A stretch of 64,000 bases of DNA, taken from NCBI GenBank assembly GCA_937926975.1, contig CALBCJ010000003.1, positions 23,238 to 87,237 on the forward strand. Reading direction: 5' to 3'. This DNA comes from an uncultured Propionibacteriaceae bacterium (GTDB lineage Bacteria > Actinomycetota > Actinomycetes > Propionibacteriales > Propionibacteriaceae). The notes below the pieces were generated by a model, which was not told the origin of the DNA, ran no database searches, and was given only the letters and a program-made list of their open reading frames with translations. Below, in pieces: positions 59,671 through 64,000 of the stretch. The position numbers and the translations under genes were made by a program. Positions within the stretch are counted from its first letter, which is position 1; every line of letters begins with the position of its first letter.

Positions 59671-60621
59671 TCAGCCGTACGTGGGCTCGTCAGAGAACAG
59701 CGACGAGATCGACTCGCCGTTGTTGATCCGCCGGACCGCCTCGGCGAACAGTGGAGCCACCGACAGCACCGTGAGGCGCGGCAGGTCGGTCCGCGGCGGG
59801 ACGGTGTTGGTGCACACGATCTCGACCAGGTCGGGCTGCGACGACAGCCGCTCGACAGCCGGGCCGGTGAACAGGCCGTGGGTGCAGGCCACGGAGATCG
59901 ACCCGACTCCGATGTCGCGCAGCTTCTCGGCCAGCTGGATCGTGGACCCAGCGGTGGCCACCTCGTCGTCGAGGATGATGATGTCCTTGTTCTTCACGTA
60001 CCCGACGATCGAGTCGATCTCCACCCGGTCGTCGGCCATCCGCCGCTTGGACCCGGCAGCGACGGGGATGTCGAGCTGGCGAGAGAAGTGGTTGGCGACC
60101 TTGGCGCTGCCGAAGTCGGGCGAGACGACGACGGTGCTGCTCAGGTCGCGGCCCTTGAAGTGCTCGGCGAGCACCCGGGTGGCGTCGAGGTGGTCGACGG
60201 GGATGTCGAACATCCCGTGCACCTGCGGCGAGTGCAGCGCCATCGTGACGACCCGGTCGGCGCCGGCAGTGGTGAGCAGCTGGGCGACCAGGCGGGCCCC
60301 GATCGAGATCCGGGGGGCGTCCTTCTTGTCGCTGCGCGCGTACGCGTAGTGCGGGATCACGGCGGTCACGTTGGCCGCTGAGGCGCCCCGGGCGGCGTCG
60401 AGCATCAGCAGCAGCTCGACCAGGTTCTCCTGCACCGGCGGCACCAGTGGCTGCACGATGAAGACATCGCGCTTGCGGCAGCTGGCCCGCAGCTGCACCT
60501 GGAGGCAGTCGTTGGAGAACCGGGTGGTCCGTGAGGCAGAGAGCTCGACGCCCAGCAGGGCACACATCTCTTCGGCGAACGCGCGGTGCCCGGAGCCAGA
60601 GAAGATCGTGATGTCGCTCAC
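59671..60621 (-). CDS. prs: Ribose-phosphate pyrophosphokinase-like protein
   Basis: Makes PRPP from ribose 5-phosphate and ATP. The 316-residue length is standard. The flexible catalytic loop reads YAYARSDKKDAPRISIGARL and the PRPP-binding loop is IILDDEVATAGSTI, where most Prs proteins have DDxxDTGGT. VVSPDFGSAKVA and GSKRRMADD fit the fold. The loop change suggests a paralogue with altered binding rather than the housekeeping enzyme; another prs would be expected elsewhere. GTG start with TAGGCT eight bases upstream. Confidence 0.85.
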   Translation of the reverse strand: MSDITIFSGSGHRAFAEEMCALLGVELSASRTTRFSNDCLQVQLRASCRKRDVFIVQPLVPPVQENLVELLLMLDAARGASAANVTAVIPHYAYARSDKKDAPRISIGARLVAQLLTTAGADRVVTMALHSPQVHGMFDIPVDHLDATRVLAEHFKGRDLSSTVVVSPDFGSAKVANHFSRQLDIPVAAGSKRRMADDRVEIDSIVGYVKNKDIIILDDEVATAGSTIQLAEKLRDIGVGSISVACTHGLFTGPAVERLSSQPDLVEIVCTNTVPPRTDLPRLTVLSVAPLFAEAVRRINNGESISSLFSDEPTYG

Positions 60622-60629
60622 GGGCCGTC

Positions 60630-60635
60630 AGCCTA
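60630..60635 (-). promoter_or_regulatory. -10 box of prs
   Basis: TAGGCT on the minus strand, eight bases before the GTG. Confidence 0.4.
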
Positions 60636-60878
60636 ACGAACCCGGCTCGCCTCATCGGACAGGGCGTAGCCCAGCAGCGAGACCCAGTCGCCGTTCAGTA
60701 CGAGGCGAGCCTGAGCCTGGCTTTCGAGTCGAGCAGGGTCGCCGCACGCTACCAGCCAGCGGCTGGTCGACCAGACCGGCGAGCCGGCAGGCCGGCCGGT
60801 GCCAGAGCTACGTCCGCCTGAGAGCTGGGTGGGGTGCTCGTAGTGCGGCGGCCAGCCTCGGCGCCGCGGCTGGACCAA
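60633..60878 (-). CDS. Possible small protein of unknown function
   Basis: In the otherwise empty stretch 60622-61049 a minus-strand frame shows mostly G or C at third positions. From a TTG at 60878 it would give 81 residues, ending WLVACGDPARLESQAQARLV and LNGDWVSLLGYALS. No ribosome site or family is seen and no better start exists; the frame is open further upstream to 61076. I see nothing else in this gap apart from the carD promoter. Confidence 0.3.
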   Translation of the reverse strand: MVQPRRRGWPPHYEHPTQLSGGRSSGTGRPAGSPVWSTSRWLVACGDPARLESQAQARLVLNGDWVSLLGYALSDEASRVR

Positions 60879-61049
60879 GCCTGCGGGAGAGCCGAGGCCA
60901 TGGGTGGTTTTGGTATCAACAATCGGTTCTCGGGCAGTGGCGGACCGGAAAAGCCTAGTGGGAGAGCAGTCGCTGGCGAAAGCACAGACCGAGCCTTCTG
61001 TCAACCCCTCCCATGCTGGCGCGACTAGGGGGAATACGTCTCGTCGTGC

Positions 61050-61070
61050 TAGACTGGGGGCGAGGAAGGG
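61050..61070 (+). promoter_or_regulatory. carD -10 box and ribosome-binding site
   Basis: TAGACT at 61050-61055 and GAGGAAGGG at 61062-61070, 11 bases before the ATG. No good -35 was recognised. Confidence 0.5.
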
Positions 61071-61081
61071 GTCCATCTGTC

Positions 61082-61567
61082 ATGACTTTCACTGTCGGAG
61101 AAACCGTCGTCTACCCGAACCACGGCCCAGCAGTCATCGAAGACATCGAAACCCGAAAGATGAAGGGCGAGGACAAGCTCTACCTGGTCCTGCGCATCGT
61201 CGGGCCCAACGACCTCGTGGTCCGGGTGCCTGCGTGCAACGTCGACCTGGTCGGCGTTCGCGACGTTGTTGATGCCGACGGTCTGGAGCGGGTCTTCAGC
61301 GTGCTGCGCGCGCCGCACACCGAGGAGCCGACGAACTGGTCGCGCCGGTTCAAGGCCAACGTCGAGAAGCTGCACTCCGGCAACGTGGTGAAGGTCGCCG
61401 AGGTGGTCCGTGACCTGTGGCGCCGGGAGCGCGAGCGCGGACTGTCCGCTGGTGAGAAGCGGATGCTGGCGAAGGCCCGCCAGATCCTGGTCTCCGAGCT
61501 GGCCCTGGCCGAGAAGGTCGCCGAGGACAAGGCTGAGGTCATGCTCGACGAGGTGCTCGCCTCCTGA
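61082..61567 (+). CDS. carD: CarD-family RNA polymerase-binding transcription factor
   Basis: Binds the RNA polymerase beta subunit and stabilises open promoter complexes, including those of rRNA genes. The 161 residues have the N-terminal Tudor-like domain (FTVGETVVYPNHGPAVIEDI, YLVLRI) and a C-terminal helical DNA-binding domain (NWSRRFKANVEKLHSGN, RERGLSAGEKRMLAKARQIL) with a tryptophan suited to wedging the transcription bubble. Length is that of mycobacterial CarD. It is followed at once by ispD and ispF, the usual order in actinobacteria. Confidence 0.96.
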   Translation: MTFTVGETVVYPNHGPAVIEDIETRKMKGEDKLYLVLRIVGPNDLVVRVPACNVDLVGVRDVVDADGLERVFSVLRAPHTEEPTNWSRRFKANVEKLHSGNVVKVAEVVRDLWRRERERGLSAGEKRMLAKARQILVSELALAEKVAEDKAEVMLDEVLAS

Positions 61568-61611
61568 CCCGGGCGAGAACCGTACGCACGGCAGGACCGG
61601 TCGTCGCCATC

Positions 61612-62271
61612 GTGGTGGCGGCCGGCTCTGGCACCCGGCTTGGGGGAGCCGGCCCGAAGGCTCTGCGTCTGCTCGGGAGTCGCCCGCTGGTCTCCTGGGC
61701 GGTGGATGCCCTAGCGGCTGGCGGAGTGCAGTCAGTCGTTGTCGTGGTTGCCTCCGGCCTTGAGGGCTCCTTTCAGACAGTCCTGGACCAGGCCCCGGTT
61801 CCAGCCGTGGTCGTGGCCGGGGGCGCGACCCGGCAGGCATCCGTGGCCCACGGCCTGGCAGCGCTGCCCGACGACTGCCAGGTGGTGCTGGTGCATGACG
61901 CGGCCCGGCCGCTGGTGCCGCCCGACGTCGTACGCCGGGTCATCGACGCGGTCCTGGCTGGAGCCCAGGCGGTGACCCCGGTGGTGCCGGTCGTGGACAC
62001 CATCCGCCGAGTCGGCCCTGGGCAGACCAGCGACGTGGTGGACCGGAGCCTGCTGCGGGCAGTGCAGACCCCGCAGGGCTTCGACCGGGCCACCCTGGTC
62101 CGGGCTCATGCCGCCCTCGGGCACGATGTCACTGACGACATCGCCGCCTGCGAGGCGGTCGGCGTCTCGGCCACCCTGGTCGAAGGGGCCCGGGAGGCCT
62201 TCAAGGTCACCGAGCCGTTCGACCTCGCCGTGGCGCAGTCTCTGCTGCCGGATCGAGGAGGCTCCCGATGA
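61612..62271 (+). CDS. ispD: 2-C-methyl-D-erythritol 4-phosphate cytidylyltransferase
   Basis: Third step of the MEP isoprenoid pathway. The nucleotide-binding motif VAAGSGTRLGGAGPKALRLL opens the protein, followed by GGATRQASVAHGL, VLVHDAARPLV and DDIAACEAVG. The first GTG (61612) gives 219 residues but cuts into the first beta strand: PVVAIV is encoded just upstream in the same frame. No ATG, GTG or TTG occurs there; a CTG at 61564 overlaps the carD stop as CTGA and may be the true start. Overlaps ispF by four bases. Confidence 0.92.
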   Translation: MVAAGSGTRLGGAGPKALRLLGSRPLVSWAVDALAAGGVQSVVVVVASGLEGSFQTVLDQAPVPAVVVAGGATRQASVAHGLAALPDDCQVVLVHDAARPLVPPDVVRRVIDAVLAGAQAVTPVVPVVDTIRRVGPGQTSDVVDRSLLRAVQTPQGFDRATLVRAHAALGHDVTDDIAACEAVGVSATLVEGAREAFKVTEPFDLAVAQSLLPDRGGSR

Positions 62272-62759
62272 CCCAGCTTCGGACCGGCATCGGCACCGAT
62301 GCCCACCGGCTGGTGCCCGGACGCCCGATGTGGCTTGCTGGGCTGCACTTCCCTGACGAGCCGCAGGGGCTGGAAGGACACTCCGACGGTGACGTGGCCG
62401 CGCACGCGGCCTGCGACGCGCTGCTGTCGGCCGCGGGCCTGGGCGATCTCGGGACTCTGTTCGGGACTGCCGACCCGGCCTGGGCCGGGCGCGCCGGGGT
62501 CGACTTTCTGCGCGTGGTCGCCGAGCAGGTCCGCGGAGCCGGCCTGGAGATCGGCAACGTCGCGGTCCAGGTGATCGGGAACCGGCCCCGGCTGGCCGCC
62601 CGCCGGGCCGAGGCGGAGCAGGTGCTGTCGCTGGCTGTCGGTGCGCCGGTCAGTGTCGCCGCCACCACCACGGACGGTCTGGGGTTCACGGGTCGCGGCG
62701 AGGGAGTCGCGGCCGTGGCGAGCGCCCTGCTGCACGGGCCGTACCCGCCAGCTGGGTAG
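62268..62759 (+). CDS. ispF: 2-C-methyl-D-erythritol 2,4-cyclodiphosphate synthase
   Basis: Closes the cyclodiphosphate ring in the MEP pathway. The 163 residues have the zinc ligands GIGTDAHRL (Asp and His) and the later EGHSDGDVAAHAACDALL with the third ligand, GDLGTLFGTADPAW, and the end ATTTDGLGFTGRGEGVAAVA. Trimeric family length. The ATG overlaps the ispD stop (ATGA), with GAGGAGG upstream, so IspD and IspF are co-translated. Confidence 0.96.
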   Translation: MTQLRTGIGTDAHRLVPGRPMWLAGLHFPDEPQGLEGHSDGDVAAHAACDALLSAAGLGDLGTLFGTADPAWAGRAGVDFLRVVAEQVRGAGLEIGNVAVQVIGNRPRLAARRAEAEQVLSLAVGAPVSVAATTTDGLGFTGRGEGVAAVASALLHGPYPPAG

Positions 62760-62841
62760 GCCGCTTCGGGTGCGGCGCCGGGCTGCTCTGGGGTCGCGGC
62801 TGTCGGGCCCTGGGTCCTGCGCGGCTGTCTCGCGCCGTCGG

Positions 62842-63942
62842 TCAGGCGACCTCGTCGGCCGAGGCGGCGAACGTGTTGCAGGCACCGATACCGCCGCGGG
62901 CGTCGTACCCCTTGCGGAACCAGGCCGGGCGGTTGGAGCGGTTGCCGTGGGTCTCGCTGTGCCGAGCGGCCCGGTTGCGCTCCAGCAGCTCCATGTCCTC
63001 TGGGGTCAGGTTCCAGCTCTGAGAGAGAGTGGACACCCCGAGCCCGGAGAAGCAGTCGGCCTGCAGCTCGACCCGGCGGTTCTCCTGGAGCTCCTCGCTA
63101 CGGCCCGAGGCGTTCGCCTGGACGTACCGGGACGCGTCCAGCAGGCCAGTGCGGGCCTGGACATGGTGGCCGAACTCGTGCGCCAGAATCGCCTCCACCG
63201 TGTACGTCGGAATCCCGTCGGCCCGCTCCTCGGTGCGCTCGCCCAGGCTCAGGTAGATGGTCTGGTTGACCGGGCAGTAGAGTCCCGCGAAGTCGTCCAC
63301 CCTCATCGTCGCGCAGGGGGTGTGCAGGTTCGCCCCGGCCAGGATGAACGCCGGTCGCGGGAGCTCGTACCCGGCGGCCTTCACCGGTCCCTCCCAGGCG
63401 GCCATCAGGCAGCCGATGGTCTGGTTCATGACCTGCTGGACCTGCTCACGGCTGTGCATGTCGGTCGCGTCGTACGGGCAGGCGTTGGGCCCCGTCATGG
63501 TCTGGGAGTAGATCGGGTTGCCCGTGCGCAGGTCCTCGGCCTGAGGCTGCGGCACCTCCGGGAGCGGGACGGACTGGTTCGGGACCGAGGGAACCTCGTA
63601 CCGCTCGTTGCGGTAGGTGTAGTCGTGCGGGTGCTTGCGGACGCTCGTCGGCGTGGGCTCGGCAGGCAGGTCGGGCTGCTGGACCGGCCGGCTGCTGAGG
63701 ACGCTGCCAGCCACCAGAGCCAGCAGGACCACCAGACCGGCCAGGGTGCCGCCACCCAGTCCTGTCCCGAACGAGCGCCACAGGCCGGGCCGGTGCACAG
63801 CGCCACCGTGGGGGTCCGGGGGCACCGGGCTCGGGCCGGAGCCCGGCTGGTGCTGGTCGCCGGGCTGGTCGGACGACGAGGGCAGACTCACATGTCTAGG
63901 GTAGGCGGCCGTCGGGGCAGGTCCGGTTTGCTGCTTGCTCAC
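62842..63942 (-). CDS. Membrane-anchored neutral zinc metallopeptidase
   Basis: The 366 residues have a proline-rich cytosolic N-terminus (1-60), one membrane segment (about 65-86, TLAGLVVLLALVAGSVL), and an outer peptidase domain of the YpfJ/neutral zinc metallopeptidase type. The zinc motif is ILAHEFGHHVQ (HExxH) near residue 254, and ELQADCFSGL carries the third ligand glutamate. NACPYDATDMHS and several other cysteines may form disulfides. GTG start overlaps the stop of a paralogous gene upstream (GTGA). Confidence 0.88.
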   Translation of the reverse strand: MSKQQTGPAPTAAYPRHVSLPSSSDQPGDQHQPGSGPSPVPPDPHGGAVHRPGLWRSFGTGLGGGTLAGLVVLLALVAGSVLSSRPVQQPDLPAEPTPTSVRKHPHDYTYRNERYEVPSVPNQSVPLPEVPQPQAEDLRTGNPIYSQTMTGPNACPYDATDMHSREQVQQVMNQTIGCLMAAWEGPVKAAGYELPRPAFILAGANLHTPCATMRVDDFAGLYCPVNQTIYLSLGERTEERADGIPTYTVEAILAHEFGHHVQARTGLLDASRYVQANASGRSEELQENRRVELQADCFSGLGVSTLSQSWNLTPEDMELLERNRAARHSETHGNRSNRPAWFRKGYDARGGIGACNTFAASADEVA

Positions 63943-64000
63943 GCGACGTCGCTGGGGGCCGCGGCGAAGGTGTTGCAGCGTCCGATCTGGCCGCCGGCCT
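63939..64000 (-). CDS. C-terminal end of a second neutral zinc metallopeptidase (cut by window edge)
   Basis: Only the last 19 codons or so are visible: GGQIGRCNTFAAAPSDVA and stop. This closely matches the C-terminus of the downstream protein (GGIGACNTFAASADEVA), so the two are tandem duplicates. The stop overlaps the start of the next gene by four bases. Confidence 0.75.
   Translation of the reverse strand, partial: AGGQIGRCNTFAAAPSDVA

Overview
The window is high-GC DNA from an actinobacterium, most likely a propionic-acid-forming member of the Propionibacteriaceae. The evidence is a complete methylmalonyl-CoA transcarboxylase operon (5S, 12S, small subunit, 1.3S), mycothiol synthase, a GlnR-type regulator, CarD, and many genes with TANNNT boxes 6-8 bases before the start codon, which suggests frequent leaderless mRNAs.

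Layout: (1) 1-1410, 3' part of a fumarate-reductase-type flavoprotein, convergent with (2) 1.5-12.0 kb, a minus-strand cluster for oxidative L-ornithine degradation: ord-ortA-ortB-oraS-oraE-GlmL-like reactivator-orr, followed by alanine dehydrogenase and an amino-acid permease. A double-length Lrp/AsnC regulator is divergent from it, and bluB (lower ligand of B12, the cofactor of OraSE) lies next door. (3) 14.0-19.5 kb, a LacI-controlled sugar-acid regulon (isomerase, Gfo/Idh oxidoreductase, KDPG-type aldolase, PfkB kinase) with two recognisable operators. (4) 19.5-20.8 kb, an NmrA-like protein and a frameshifted HxlR regulator. (5) 20.8-27.3 kb, NUDIX/phosphatase, ppk, mshD, glnR, dtd and a PrsW-like protease. 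(6) 27.4-32.4 kb, protoglobin and Roadblock genes divergent from an OmpA-like/acidic membrane protein/degenerate ABC ATPase operon. (7) 32.6-34.1 kb, a SUKH-like immunity gene next to a headless HNH toxin fragment. (8) 34.2-39.7 kb, nitrobindin, ygfZ, polysaccharide deacetylase, asparaginase and typA. (9) 39.7-44.1 kb, repeats and an Ro60 (Rsr) locus: a YrlA-type Y RNA with a circularly permuted tRNA-like module, rsr, a GTPase gene, and a second, reduced Y RNA. (10) 44.1-47.4 kb, an OYE-family reductase and an oxidoreductase/isomerase pair. (11) 47.7-54.3 kb, malic enzyme, the transcarboxylase operon and a fruK-like kinase. (12) 54.4-64.0 kb, membrane and lipoproteins, a HIRAN protein, SDR, gpmA, prs, carD-ispD-ispF and tandem zinc metallopeptidases.

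The most notable parts are the Ro60 locus with two Y RNAs that differ in their tRNA-like module, a composite repeat family present in inverted orientation at about 16.2-16.5 kb and 39.8-40.6 kb, and the ornithine cluster extended by alanine dehydrogenase and bluB. All function calls come from reading motifs and context; no database search was possible.
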